Counted from the stretch's first letter, positions 26,039 to 35,798 are shown. The stretch is DNA of 64,000 bases from Shinella sp. (GCA_003248775.1 QFQX01000001.1:62001-126000); one strand, 5' to 3'. Numbers and translations are program-made. Notes: generated by a model not told the origin, from the letters alone.

Positions 26039-26372
26039 GGGTTCCCCACACGCGTGGGGATGAACCGCTAATCCGCAATTACGCGGTTTCAACCGGCGAG
26101 GGTTCCCCACACGCGTGGGGATGAACCGCGCCGACACATTATTATTGTAGGCGGCGACCGGGGTTCCCCACACGCGTGGGGATGAACCGGCGATTGGGAC
26201 GCGGCTGCATCGGTCGCGAAAGGGTTCCCCACACGCGTGGGGATGAACCGGGCAGAAGGTGGCATCACAGCGGACGAAAAGGGGGTTCCCCACACGCGTG
26301 GGGATGAACCGACCAATGGCTGCCGCCCCTCGCGGCGGTGGAAGGGTTCCCCACACGCGTGGGAATGAGTTA
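26039..26372 (+). CRISPR. CRISPR array 2, type I-E, 6 repeats and 5 spacers, variant stem
   Basis: 29-nt repeats start at 26039, 26100, 26161, 26222, 26283 and 26344, 61 nt apart with 32-nt spacers. The repeat begins GGGTTCCCCAC and ends GTGGGGATGAACCG. Compared with arrays 1 and 3 the stem is CCCCAC/GTGGGG: a changed base on each side keeps the pairing. The last repeat is eroded (GTGGGAATGAGTTA), marking the old end. The array stops about 20 bp before the convergent yhaN-like gene end at 26393. Confidence 0.97.
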
Positions 26373-26392
26373 ATGACCGGTTAAGCCTTCGC

Positions 26393-29300
26393 TCAAAGCT
26401 CGTGAATACGCACTCCGGGCACGACGTCGCGGGCGATGTCGCAGAGGTGGCGGTGGTGGGTGAGGTAGATCACCTGACCAAGCCCGGCCATCTGGCCGAA
26501 CAGGCGGAAGACTTCTTCCGAGCGCGGCTCGTCGAAGGTTTCCATGATGTCGTCGGCGACGAAGGGGATGGTGGCGGTTGGGCGCACGGCTGCGAATTCC
26601 TCGTAACCGGCGAAACGCAGCGCCAGATAGAGCTGGTAGCGGGTGCCGGTCGACATGGCGTCGGAGAGCTTCGAAGCGCCGTCCTTCGCAACGCCGATCA
26701 GGATTTCGCGATCCTTTTCGGGCCGCGTGGCAAGGCCGGAATACTCGCCCTTCGTCACCAGCCGGAAGGCTTCGGACGCGCGCGCCATCATCGAGGAGCG
26801 GTGTTTTTCGCGATAAAGGATCAGCGCCTTTTCGGCGGCCAGCGCGCCGGTCCTGAGCTTCAGGTGACGAAGTGCCAGGTCCTCGATTTCGAGCAGCACG
26901 GTTGCCCGTTCCGCCTCGATGGCCGCCACGGCATCGTCGCCGCCGACGGCGTCCAGCCGGTCGCGGGCGCGGGTCAGTTCGGCAAACAGCACGCGGGAGC
27001 GCTCGCCGAGATTTTCGATGCGTTCGGTGAGTTCGGAGAATTCCCGTTCGATCCCGGTTTCATCGATGCCGGCGAGTTTTTCCTCGGCGGTCTGGAAATC
27101 GGGAGCCCGCAAGTCCCTTGCGATCTGTTCGCGGATTTCGTCGGCGCGGCGTTCCTGCCGGAGCCGTTCTGCTGCGTCCTCCATCCGGCGGCTGACATCG
27201 GCCAGCGTCTCGACGTCGAAAAAGCCGGTGAGTTCGGTTCTGCGAGCTTCGTGGAGGGCAAGCGCGTCGGCAAGGCGCTCGGCCTCGTGGCGCAGTTCCT
27301 GCAATTCCCGCTCGCGGCTCGCCCTGAGATCGCGGGCATTGCGGGTTTCAGAAAGCCGGTGACCGAGATCTTCGGCCATTTCGAGTACGCGGCTGGCGTC
27401 GAAGAAAAGTCCGAGGCTGTCATGAAGTTCGGCGATTTCGCTGACGAAGGCCTGCCGGTCGTTATCCATCTGGGCGATACGATGGGCAAGCTGGTCGCGT
27501 TCGCGAAGGGCGGGGGGAAGCTCGGTGAGAGCATCGAGGATGGCCCGGACGGGAGCGATTTCCGTTTCGTCGGCAAACCATGTGCGAGCGAGGCTCTCCC
27601 GCCACTTCGTGGTCCAGGTTTCGGATGCCTTGATGGCGTCTTCCATGTCCTGCCGGCGCTGTTTCAGCACGGCCTGCAGTTCGGTCAGCCGTCGTTCCAT
27701 GCCGCCGCGTTCGACGGTGCCGGTGCGGGCTTCCGCTACGAGGTCGCCTGCGATGTCGAGCAGCCGGCGCAGGTCGGCGTCGGGGTCCAGTTTTCGCTCG
27801 GTATCGGCCAGAGCTTCGGCCAGGACTGCGGTGAGCGCCTGCGTGTCGGCAGCCTGCTCGTCCCGCAGGGCGTCGCGGCGTACCGTCACTTCCTGCAGCG
27901 CTTCGGCGGTGAACAGGCATTCGCGGCGGCGTTCGAGCCATGTTTCGCCAATCGAAAGAAGGCGGTCGATCGACCCGTCTTCCGAGCGTGTCAGTTCTGC
28001 GGGAAGCGACGCCTTGAGGTCTTTCAGTAGCGCCTCGCGCTCGTCGATGGCGGTGCGGAAAAGCTCGTCCTCGCGCTCCAGCGAGGAGCGGATGAGCCTG
28101 TCCTGTTTCTGCAACTGGCGCAGTTCCGCCAGATCGCCGGAGCGTTCAAGGCGGGCTTCCGTCAGCGCATCGTCGCGCCGGAGCGTGGTCTCGAAATGAC
28201 CGGCGGTCTCCGCGTTCAGGGCCGTCAGATGGGTTCGCCATGCCTTTTCCCGAGCTTCGCGCGCCGCAAGCGAGCTTTCGTCATCGATGGGCTGGCCCGT
28301 CTCGGTCAGGACTGCGATCCTTGCCGCCACTTCACGTCGTTCGGTTTCGAGATCGCGACGCTGGTCGGCATGGCGGGCGATGCGTTTTTCGATCTCGCCG
28401 GAAGCAGCGCGCCATGCCTCGATGCGACGGCGGTCCGGAACCACGAGGCGGCGAAGTTCGTCGATGGCGCCCGACCATGGCGCGAGTGCTGCGGACTGCT
28501 CGCGAAATTCGCCGTCCAGCCGCCGGGCCTCCTTTTCCTCGGCAGCGAGGCGAATATGCCGGTCGCCTTTTTCCAGCCGGTCGAGCAGGGTTTCAAGGCG
28601 GCGAAGGGCGCTCGGGCCGAGGCCTGCCTGCCGCTCGTCGCCCAGACGACCTTCGACCTCCTCGACCGCGCGCGCGGCGTTTTCGTATTCCCGTTCGGCG
28701 GTCTTGCGGGTGGCTTCGATGCCGGAGCGCGTTTCGATCAGGTCGCGCAGCGTGCCGACAAGGGCGGCGGGAAGGAGCAGGGCGGAGGGGTCTTCGTGAT
28801 TGGCCTGACCCAGCGTCTTCAGGATGGTGGCGACCAGCGCATTCTGTTCACCAAGCGCAAGCCGACGCTTGGGCAGGTCGTTTTCCGCGCCGCGAAAGCG
28901 TGCCTTGAGATCATCGAGACCGGAGATGCGGCTGGCGAGTGGCAGCAGGGTCTCGTCGACGACAATCTCATTCACCTCGTCCTCGAGCTTCAGCAGGGCG
29001 GTGCGGCTGCCGGCGATCTGGGTTTGCAGGCGGGTCTCGTCGCGCATCAGGTCGGCCAGCATCGCCGTCCATTCCTGCGGGGGGCGCGGCAGGCCGGCAA
29101 AGCGTTCCAGCCCCGCGTTGAGACGGGCGAGATCGGCGGCAAGCGGCAGCGCCCGTTTCAGCGCCGCCAGTTCGTCGTGACGGGTGCGGGCTGTGGAAAG
29201 CTCGGCCAGCGCTTCGTCATAGGCCTTTTCCGCCTGCGTGCGGCTTGCGACGAGGCCGGCGAAGGCGGAAGCGAAGGTGTCGATTTCCTCGCGCTTTTCC

Positions 29301-29887
29301 TTGAGTTCGGCAAGCCTGCGCTTCAATTCGGCGATGCGGGTGTTACGCGCCCGCTTCTTGTGGATCTGTTGGGCTTCCTCGGCGACTGTTGCAAGTGTGC
29401 GGCTGGCATCGGCAAGGCCGGCGCTCGCCGAAAACAGCAGTTCGCCGAGATCACCCTTGCTCTCGACGATTGCCGCGCCGCCATCGCGCAGCGACCGGTC
29501 GTCGAGCGAAAACATGGTGCGGTAGGAGTCACGGCTGAGGCCGCCGAGCGCGGACGAGAGCAGGGCTTCGTTGACGCCCTGGCCACGGCTGTCGATCAGC
29601 GCATTGTTGCGTTGCTTCAGTCGCACGAGATCATGAGGCTTGCCGTCGATCTCAAGCTCGGCACCGACCTGCATGAGATTGTAGGCGTGGAGGAAGTTGT
29701 AGGGGCTGCGTTCGGGAATGCCGAACAGCAGGTCGAGATAGGCGCTGAAGGCGGTCGATTTTCCAGCCTCGTTGAGGCCGTAGACGATGTGAAAATCCGG
29801 GCCGCTTTCGGGAGCCGCGCCGAAATCGAGCGAGAAGTCGGTGAACTTGCCGTAGCGGGTGAGGTCGAGACGCCGGAGCCGCATCAT
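26393..29887 (-). CDS. yhaN: SMC-like ATPase of the YhaN family
   Basis: A 1164-residue ATPase. The N-terminus LRRLDLTRYGKFTDFSLDFG and Walker A GLNEAGKST (about residues 36-44) match Rad50/SbcC-type and YhaN proteins. Long coiled coils rich in Glu, Arg and Ala fill the middle. The C-terminus shows the signature-like STGTRYQLYLALRFA, Walker B VADDIMETFDEPR and the YLTHHRHL switch His. It overlaps the nuclease gene by 4 bp (ATGA), so the two probably form a Rad50-Mre11-like complex acting on DNA ends. It lies between two CRISPR arrays. Whether it assists CRISPR or simply general repair is open. Confidence 0.88.
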   Translation of the reverse strand: MMRLRRLDLTRYGKFTDFSLDFGAAPESGPDFHIVYGLNEAGKSTAFSAYLDLLFGIPERSPYNFLHAYNLMQVGAELEIDGKPHDLVRLKQRNNALIDSRGQGVNEALLSSALGGLSRDSYRTMFSLDDRSLRDGGAAIVESKGDLGELLFSASAGLADASRTLATVAEEAQQIHKKRARNTRIAELKRRLAELKEKREEIDTFASAFAGLVASRTQAEKAYDEALAELSTARTRHDELAALKRALPLAADLARLNAGLERFAGLPRPPQEWTAMLADLMRDETRLQTQIAGSRTALLKLEDEVNEIVVDETLLPLASRISGLDDLKARFRGAENDLPKRRLALGEQNALVATILKTLGQANHEDPSALLLPAALVGTLRDLIETRSGIEATRKTAEREYENAARAVEEVEGRLGDERQAGLGPSALRRLETLLDRLEKGDRHIRLAAEEKEARRLDGEFREQSAALAPWSGAIDELRRLVVPDRRRIEAWRAASGEIEKRIARHADQRRDLETERREVAARIAVLTETGQPIDDESSLAAREAREKAWRTHLTALNAETAGHFETTLRRDDALTEARLERSGDLAELRQLQKQDRLIRSSLEREDELFRTAIDEREALLKDLKASLPAELTRSEDGSIDRLLSIGETWLERRRECLFTAEALQEVTVRRDALRDEQAADTQALTAVLAEALADTERKLDPDADLRRLLDIAGDLVAEARTGTVERGGMERRLTELQAVLKQRRQDMEDAIKASETWTTKWRESLARTWFADETEIAPVRAILDALTELPPALRERDQLAHRIAQMDNDRQAFVSEIAELHDSLGLFFDASRVLEMAEDLGHRLSETRNARDLRASRERELQELRHEAERLADALALHEARRTELTGFFDVETLADVSRRMEDAAERLRQERRADEIREQIARDLRAPDFQTAEEKLAGIDETGIEREFSELTERIENLGERSRVLFAELTRARDRLDAVGGDDAVAAIEAERATVLLEIEDLALRHLKLRTGALAAEKALILYREKHRSSMMARASEAFRLVTKGEYSGLATRPEKDREILIGVAKDGASKLSDAMSTGTRYQLYLALRFAGYEEFAAVRPTATIPFVADDIMETFDEPRSEEVFRLFGQMAGLGQVIYLTHHRHLCDIARDVVPGVRIHEL

Positions 29888-31149
29888 TCGTCTCCTTCGC
29901 CGCTGTTCTTCAGGCGGGCGATCACGTCTTCGCCGCCCTCGCGGATCAGGGTATCGACCAAGCTTTCCAGCGCTTCCTCGCTGTGGCCGGAAAAGCCGCG
30001 GCTTTCGGCTGGCAGATCGTCAAGCAGCTCCTTGACCATTTCGCGGACCTCCTCCCGAAACCCGTGGCCGGCCATGACGTCGCTGCGCATCAGGTCTCCC
30101 AGTTCGACCACGGGATCGGCGGCGGCAGACGTCCTGATTGTTGGCGGGGTGATGCCAAGCTCGATCTTGTCGATCCATGTCTTGCCGATGCGATCGGCGC
30201 GCTGTTCGGCTTCCGCCAGCAGGAGGTCAAGGTCGCGGCGGATCGCCCAGGAGAGTTCGGTCGCGCCGGTGAAATTGAGGCGGGCAATGAGGTGTTCCGA
30301 GCGAGTGTCGCCACGTCTGATTTCCAGCGTGTCGCCCAGCCGGTTGACGAGTTCGCGCCAGTCCGTGACGCCGGTCACATCGACGCCGATCCTTTCGAAC
30401 TGGGCGATACCCGTCAGGCGCTCCTCGACGGTAACGCTGCGGTCGTCTGATATCGTCACCAGCGAGACGGATTTTTCGCCACCCTCGTTGATGTCGCGCC
30501 CTTGCGGTATGCCCGGCATGACGATGGTGCGCGGCCCCTGATAAACGGCGCGCTGGTGGATATGTCCGAGCGCCCAGTAGTCGAAGCCGGAGGCCTGCAA
30601 ATCGGGCACGGTGCAAGGGGCGTAGGGATCGTGGCCGATGGCGCCGGCAAGGCTGGTATGCATCATCCCGATGTTTACCGCGCCGACAAGTGGCGTTCGG
30701 TATTTAGGCAATAAGCTATCTGGCGCATGGGATTTGGCGAAGCTCATGCCATGGATCGCGACCGACAGGCCATCAGCATCGATCTCGACCGTTTCAGCGG
30801 ACGCGCCGAAAACCTTGACCGAGGGCGGCAGGACGAGCTGCTGGGTGATCTTCGACAATGCATCGTGATTGCCGCGGATCTTGAAGATACGAATGCCCGC
30901 CTCATGCAGCCGCTCCATCTGCGAGGCGAGGAAGCGGGCGGTCTTCATCGAGGTCTGGTCGCCGTCGTAGAGGTCGCCGGCAATCAGCAGGGCATCGACC
31001 TTTTCCTCAAGGCAAAGGTCGATGATCCGCACCAGCGCCTTGCGGGTGGCGTCGCCGATGAGGTCGGCGAGATCGCGGTTTCGCAGAGATAGCGACTTGA
31101 GCGGAGAGTCGAGATGTATGTCGGCGGTGTGGACGAACCTGAAGGGCAT
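29884..31149 (-). CDS. yhaO: SbcD/Mre11-like DNA exonuclease of the YhaO family
   Basis: A 421-residue metallophosphoesterase. The metal-binding motifs are DIHLDSPL, GDLYDGDQ, GNHDAL, then MMHTSL and GHIHQR, matching the five Mre11 motifs. The C-terminal third contains helices and a capping domain typical of YhaO. It is co-transcribed with the YhaN-like ATPase, to which it should bind. The gene is divergent from the ABC-F gene at 31300. In Bacillus and other bacteria YhaO/YhaN homologues are thought to act in DNA repair. Confidence 0.9.
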   Translation of the reverse strand: MPFRFVHTADIHLDSPLKSLSLRNRDLADLIGDATRKALVRIIDLCLEEKVDALLIAGDLYDGDQTSMKTARFLASQMERLHEAGIRIFKIRGNHDALSKITQQLVLPPSVKVFGASAETVEIDADGLSVAIHGMSFAKSHAPDSLLPKYRTPLVGAVNIGMMHTSLAGAIGHDPYAPCTVPDLQASGFDYWALGHIHQRAVYQGPRTIVMPGIPQGRDINEGGEKSVSLVTISDDRSVTVEERLTGIAQFERIGVDVTGVTDWRELVNRLGDTLEIRRGDTRSEHLIARLNFTGATELSWAIRRDLDLLLAEAEQRADRIGKTWIDKIELGITPPTIRTSAAADPVVELGDLMRSDVMAGHGFREEVREMVKELLDDLPAESRGFSGHSEEALESLVDTLIREGGEDVIARLKNSGEGDE

Positions 31150-31299
31150 GGCGCTGTTCTAGCCGCGATGGATCGCGCCAGCAATCGCCGGCTTGTGCGG
31201 CACTGCGGAAAAACTGCGACAGCGGGAAAAAGCCGTGGCATAACGGCGCCCGAAACGCCCCAAACGCCAGACGATCCAGCCAGCAGGTTCCGCCCTTCC

Positions 31300-32922
31300 A
31301 TGATCCGCATCGAGAATATCAGCAAGCAGAACAGCCACCGCCTTCTCTTCATCGAGGCGAGTGCCGCGCTCAACAAGGGCGAGAAGATCGGACTCGTCGG
31401 CCCGAACGGTGCCGGCAAGACGACGCTTTTCCGCATGATCACCGGATCGGAGATCCCGGACGAGGGTCAGGTTTCCGTCGATAAGGGTGTGACTATCGGT
31501 TACTTCAACCAGGATGTCGGAGAAATGTCCGGCCACAGCGCCGTCGCCGAGGTGATGAATGGTGCGGGGCCGGTCAGCGAAGTGGCGGCGGAGCTTCGTG
31601 AACTCGAGGCAGCCATGGTCGATCCCGACCGGATGGACGAGATGGACAGCATCATCGAGCGCTACGGCGAGGTGCAGGCGCGCTACGAGGAGCTGGACGG
31701 CTACGCGCTGGAAGGCCGCGCCCGCGAGGTTCTTTCCGGGCTTTCCTTCAGCCAGTCGATGATGGACGGCGATGTCGGCGCGCTCTCCGGCGGCTGGAAG
31801 ATGCGCGTGGCGCTGGCGCGCATTCTCTTGATGCGGCCCGACGTGATGCTGCTCGACGAACCGTCGAACCATCTCGACATCGAGAGCCTGATCTGGCTCG
31901 AGGAATTCCTGAAAACCTATGACGGCGCCTTGCTGATGACCTCGCACGACCGCGAGTTCATGAACCGCATCGTCACCAAGATCATCGAGATCGATGGCGG
32001 TTCGCTCAACAGCTATTCCGGCGACTACGAATTCTACGAGGGCCAGCGCGCCCAGAATGAGAAGCAGCAGCAGGCACAGTTCGAGCGCCAGCAGGCGATG
32101 CTCGCCAAGGAAATCAAGTTCATCGAACGCTTCAAGGCGCGCGCCAGCCATGCCGCACAGGTGCAGAGCCGGGTGAAGAAGCTCGACAAGATCGAGCGCG
32201 TGGAACCGCCGCGCCGCCGCCAGACGGTGGCGTTCGAGTTTCAACCGGCCCCGCGCTCGGGCGAAGATGTCGTCAACCTCAAGAACGTCCACAAGCGCTA
32301 CGGCGACCGGGTGATCTATGAGGGGCTGGATTTCATGGTCCGCCGCAAGGAGCGCTGGTGCATCATGGGCATCAACGGCGCCGGCAAGTCGACGCTCCTG
32401 AAGCTGGTCGCGGGCGATTCCTCGCCGGACGAGGGCACGGTGGCCCTCGGCGCCAGCGTCAAGATGGGGTACTTCGCCCAGCACGCGATGGATATCCTCG
32501 ATGGCGACATGACCATCTTCGAAACGCTGGAGCATAATTTCCCCAAGGCGGGGCAGGGTTCGCTGCGCGCGCTGGCCGGCTGCTTCGGCTTTTCCGGCGA
32601 CGATATCGAGAAGCGCTGCCGCGTGCTTTCTGGCGGCGAGAAGGCGCGGCTGGTGATGGCGATCATGCTGTTCGATCCGCCGAACCTGCTGGTGCTGGAC
32701 GAGCCGACCAACCACCTCGACCTCGACACCAAGGAAATGCTGATCAAGGCGCTTGCCGACTACGAGGGCACCATGCTCTTCGTCAGCCACGACCGGCATT
32801 TTCTGGGAGCGCTGTCCAACCGCGTGCTGGAACTCTCGGACGAGGGCGTCCACCGCTATGACGGCGGCTATACCGAATACGTCGCCCGCACCGGCCACGA
32901 GGCCCCGGGCGTCAGAAACTGA
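31300..32922 (+). CDS. ABC-F family ATPase (ribosome-associated type)
   Basis: A 540-residue protein with two ATP-binding cassettes and no membrane segments. First cassette: GPNGAGKTTLFRMI, SGGWKMRVALARILL and LLDEPSNHLDIESL. Second: GINGAGKSTLLKLV, SGGEKARLVMAIMLF and LDEPTNHLDLDTKEM. The linker (ERQQAMLAKEIKFIERFKAR) is the charged P-site tRNA-interaction motif of ABC-F proteins. Members such as EttA, Uup and YbiT adjust translation at the ribosome or give antibiotic resistance. The ATG at 31300 is chosen; the ORF extends to 31114, but that part shows no homology to the family. It lies upstream of array 3. Confidence 0.9.
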   Translation: MIRIENISKQNSHRLLFIEASAALNKGEKIGLVGPNGAGKTTLFRMITGSEIPDEGQVSVDKGVTIGYFNQDVGEMSGHSAVAEVMNGAGPVSEVAAELRELEAAMVDPDRMDEMDSIIERYGEVQARYEELDGYALEGRAREVLSGLSFSQSMMDGDVGALSGGWKMRVALARILLMRPDVMLLDEPSNHLDIESLIWLEEFLKTYDGALLMTSHDREFMNRIVTKIIEIDGGSLNSYSGDYEFYEGQRAQNEKQQQAQFERQQAMLAKEIKFIERFKARASHAAQVQSRVKKLDKIERVEPPRRRQTVAFEFQPAPRSGEDVVNLKNVHKRYGDRVIYEGLDFMVRRKERWCIMGINGAGKSTLLKLVAGDSSPDEGTVALGASVKMGYFAQHAMDILDGDMTIFETLEHNFPKAGQGSLRALAGCFGFSGDDIEKRCRVLSGGEKARLVMAIMLFDPPNLLVLDEPTNHLDLDTKEMLIKALADYEGTMLFVSHDRHFLGALSNRVLELSDEGVHRYDGGYTEYVARTGHEAPGVRN

Positions 32923-32983
32923 GGTTTTTCGGGCCGCGAGCGGGTGTCGCTGCGGCTTGAAAATACCGCTTTTACAAGGCTGA

Positions 32984-33043
32984 AAAATCGGTAGACTTTG
33001 CCGCGAAGGAATTCGTGAACGATATCAGCGGCTTCCAGGAAGA
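32984..33043 (+). promoter_or_regulatory. leader of CRISPR array 3
   Basis: AAAATCGG at 32984-32991 ends 53 nt before the first repeat, and TCAGCGGCTTC begins 19 nt before it. A GGCTGAAAAATCGGTAG core matches the array 2 leader closely. The leader follows the ABC-F stop by about 60 bp. Confidence 0.72.
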
Positions 33044-34537
33044 GTGTTTCCCGCATACGCGGGGATGAACCGGAGCGCTTCCTTGAATGGTTTTGACTTG
33101 GGACGTGTTTCCCGCATACGCGGGGATGAACCAGGGCATCATCACTGCCGGCCACGGCTGGAAGAGTGTTTCCCGCATACGCGGGGATGAACCGCCATGA
33201 GGGCGCATTTCAGCTACGGAGAATTTGTGTTTCCCGCATACGCGGGGATGAACCGAGACATGAATTTACCTCAGAACGTGAGACCGGGTGTTTCCCGCAT
33301 ACGCGGGGATGAACCGGCTTCTGAAATCAGAGTGAAACGATATCGGGCGTGTTTCCCGCATACGCGGGGATGAACCGGCTTTGTACTGCCGAGGATATAG
33401 CCTCCTTCAGTGTTTCCCGCATACGCGGGGATGAACCGTGGGCGCAGGCAGGATATATAGTGTGGGCACCGTGTTTCCCGCATACGCGGGGATGAACCGC
33501 AAGCGCGGCCGGGGCAGCGTAGCGAGCCACCGTGTTTCCCGCATACGCGGGGATGAACCGCTGTCCCGAGAACATCCCGACCTAACCACATTCGTGTTTC
33601 CCGCATACGCGGGGATGAACCGCGTTGCCGCTCGTCTGCTGTCTCGACTATCCAGTGTTTCCCGCATACGCGGGGATGAACCGTCGCCACCAGAGAACAA
33701 TGTTGCCTGAAAACCGTGTTTCCCGCATACGCGGGGATGAACCGCACACATCGGCAGATTGGGCAATACGTAGATAGTGTTTCCCGCATACGCGGGGATG
33801 AACCGAAGCTCTCCGACTATTTCGCCGGCCCGAAATGATGTTTCCCGCATACGCGGGGATGAACCGCCAGAGCGCCCGTTTTGTGGTGGAGTAGCTGGGT
33901 GTTTCCCGCATACGCGGGGATGAACCGGTTCCCGTCATCGTTCCCCATTACCAGCGCGAGTGTTTCCCGCATACGCGGGGATGAACCGCCAGCATTCGCG
34001 CGCCGGCTTGTGGTGCGTCTGTGTTTCCCGCATACGCGGGGATGAACCGAACGAAACCGCCGTGTGCTCGTTGCCGAGGAGGTGTTTCCCGCATACGCGG
34101 GGATGAACCGGTCACCGCCTCGGCTGGCAAGCTCGCTCCGAAGTGTTTCCCGCATACGCGGGGATGAACCGGTGTTCGAGCAGCTGGGCAAGCTGCCCAA
34201 GCAGTGTTTCCCGCATACGCGGGGATGAACCGCCGCTCTACGAATACGCCAAGATCCCCGGCGCGTGTTTCCCGCATACGCGGGGATGAACCGTGCGCCC
34301 GCCTCGCTTGCCTGTCAATCGACCGGTGTTTCCCGCATACGCGGGGATGAGCCGGTGCAGCTCTCGTCCGCCTCGCTCGGCATCCTGTGTTTCCCGCATA
34401 CGCGGGGATGAACCGCGCTACATTCTGGAAGTTACCGACGTTTACGCGTGTTTCCCGCATGCGCGGGGATGAACCGCTGACCTTCTGGTGGCCCGTCCGG
34501 GTGCTGGAGTGTTTCCCGCATATGCGGGAATGACGCC
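33044..34537 (+). CRISPR. CRISPR array 3, type I-E, 25 repeats and 24 spacers
   Basis: Repeats of 29 nt start at 33044 and recur every 61 nt, except once: the spacer after the repeat at 33532 is 33 nt instead of 32. Each begins GTGTTTCCCGC, has loop ATAC and ends GCGGGGATGAACCG. Single-base changes accumulate at the right end (34326 repeat ends GAGCCG; 34448 has ATGC; 34509 is GCATATGCGGGAATGACGCC), so the leader is at the left and the old end at the right. The final repeat stops 4 bp before the stop codon of the convergent epimerase gene. Isolated changes are also present in the second and fourteenth repeats. Confidence 0.97.
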
Positions 34538-34541
34538 TGCC

Positions 34542-35798
34542 TCAGATCGCTCCGCCGGTTTCCCGGATGACCTTGGTCAGGCTGCCTGTCGCCGGGAAGA
34601 GCGGGATGAGGCAGGCTTGCAGGGCGTGATAGATGTCGCCCTTGCCTGGGAAGAGGGTGTTTGCCGGAACGAGATCTTCCGTCAGTTCCTCGTGCCAGCC
34701 GCCGAAGGCGGGATCTAGGCTGTGGTTGGCGATGAAGCTCCAGATCTTTCGGTAGCTTTCCTCGTGGAAGTCGCTCGGGCTGTGCTGATTGAGGAAGTGG
34801 GCGGCGCCTGCACCCTCGCATAGCGGCCACCACAGCTTGAAGCGCTTGTCGGGAATGTTTTCCCAGTCGAGCGTATAGAAGAAGCCGCCTTTTTCCTTGT
34901 CCCAGCCGAGCGACATGGACTGGAAGAACAGGCCGCGGGCGGCATCCGGCATCCAGTCGTGACGCTTGCCGCCGAGAATCCAGAGCTGAAGGATCAGGCG
35001 CGCCCATTCCAGCCAATGGCCCGGCGTGGTGCCGGCGGGGCGGAACATCTCGTTTTCGTGGTAATAGATCCGGTCGAGCGTCCAGACCTCGTCGAAATGT
35101 TCCGGCACGCGGTAGCCTTGTTCGGCGGCGCGGCGGCGGATGACGAGATCGGCGATGCTTTCAGCCTTGGCGAGATAGCTGTTGTCTCCCGTCGCCTCGA
35201 AGGCCGCCATCAGGGCCTCCGTGAGGTGCATGTTGGAGTTCTGGCCGCGATAGCCGGGAACCGGCTGCCAGTCGCGGGAAAACTCCTCGGCGATCGCGCC
35301 GAAGCGTTCTTCCCAGAAGCGGGTTTCCAGAACTTCGGCAATATCGGCCAGCATGGCGTCGGCCAGCGGATGGCCTACCGTTTTTGCCGAGGAGGCGGCG
35401 AGCAGCACGAAGGCGTGGCCATAACCCTGCTTGCCGGCATCGGCGACGCCATTGTCATCCACCTGCCAGAAATAGCCGCCATGCTCGGTGTCGCGATGGC
35501 GCTCCCAGAGGAATTTCATGCCGTGATCGACCACGTCGGCAGCGCCCGGCCGGCCGAGCAGGTCACCGATCGCGTAACAGTGAACCATGCGCGCGGCCAT
35601 GTGGATGCCGCGGACCGGGTTTTCGGTGTTGAGTGGCTTGCCGTCACGAGCGAGGTCGAAGAAGCCACCCTTCGGGTTGATGGCTTCTCGCTGGAAGAAG
35701 GAAAAGAGGCCGTCAGCCTGATCGAGCAGCCATTTGCGATGATAGGGGCGGTCGCTCCAGTGGGAGGCGAGTGTGGTGGGGGCGGTTGTTTCCAGCAT
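34542..35798 (-). CDS. AGE-family sugar epimerase/isomerase
   Basis: A 418-residue (alpha/alpha)6-barrel protein of the N-acylglucosamine 2-epimerase family. Visible signatures are RMVHCYAIGD, QGYGHAFVLLAASSA, YRGQNSNMHLTEALMAAFEATGD, MFRPAGTTPGHWLEWARLIL and FPGKGDIYHALQACLIPL; the His residues in NMHLTEA and GKGDIYHAL are those used for proton transfer in this family. Likely substrates are free aldoses or ketoses such as mannose/fructose or sulfoquinovose relatives; the sequence alone does not decide. Its coding end touches the old end of CRISPR array 3. It is divergent from metH. Confidence 0.85.
   Translation of the reverse strand: MLETTAPTTLASHWSDRPYHRKWLLDQADGLFSFFQREAINPKGGFFDLARDGKPLNTENPVRGIHMAARMVHCYAIGDLLGRPGAADVVDHGMKFLWERHRDTEHGGYFWQVDDNGVADAGKQGYGHAFVLLAASSAKTVGHPLADAMLADIAEVLETRFWEERFGAIAEEFSRDWQPVPGYRGQNSNMHLTEALMAAFEATGDNSYLAKAESIADLVIRRRAAEQGYRVPEHFDEVWTLDRIYYHENEMFRPAGTTPGHWLEWARLILQLWILGGKRHDWMPDAARGLFFQSMSLGWDKEKGGFFYTLDWENIPDKRFKLWWPLCEGAGAAHFLNQHSPSDFHEESYRKIWSFIANHSLDPAFGGWHEELTEDLVPANTLFPGKGDIYHALQACLIPLFPATGSLTKVIRETGGAI

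Noticed and set aside
26402..30541. Long frames on the plus strand opposite the YhaN-like gene
   Set aside because: High GC content leaves antisense frames open; they show no homology and lack start signals, while the minus-strand gene has clear ATPase motifs.
31159..32898. 579-residue frame antisense to the ABC-F gene
   Set aside because: Antisense shadow; the plus strand encodes two complete ATP-binding cassettes.
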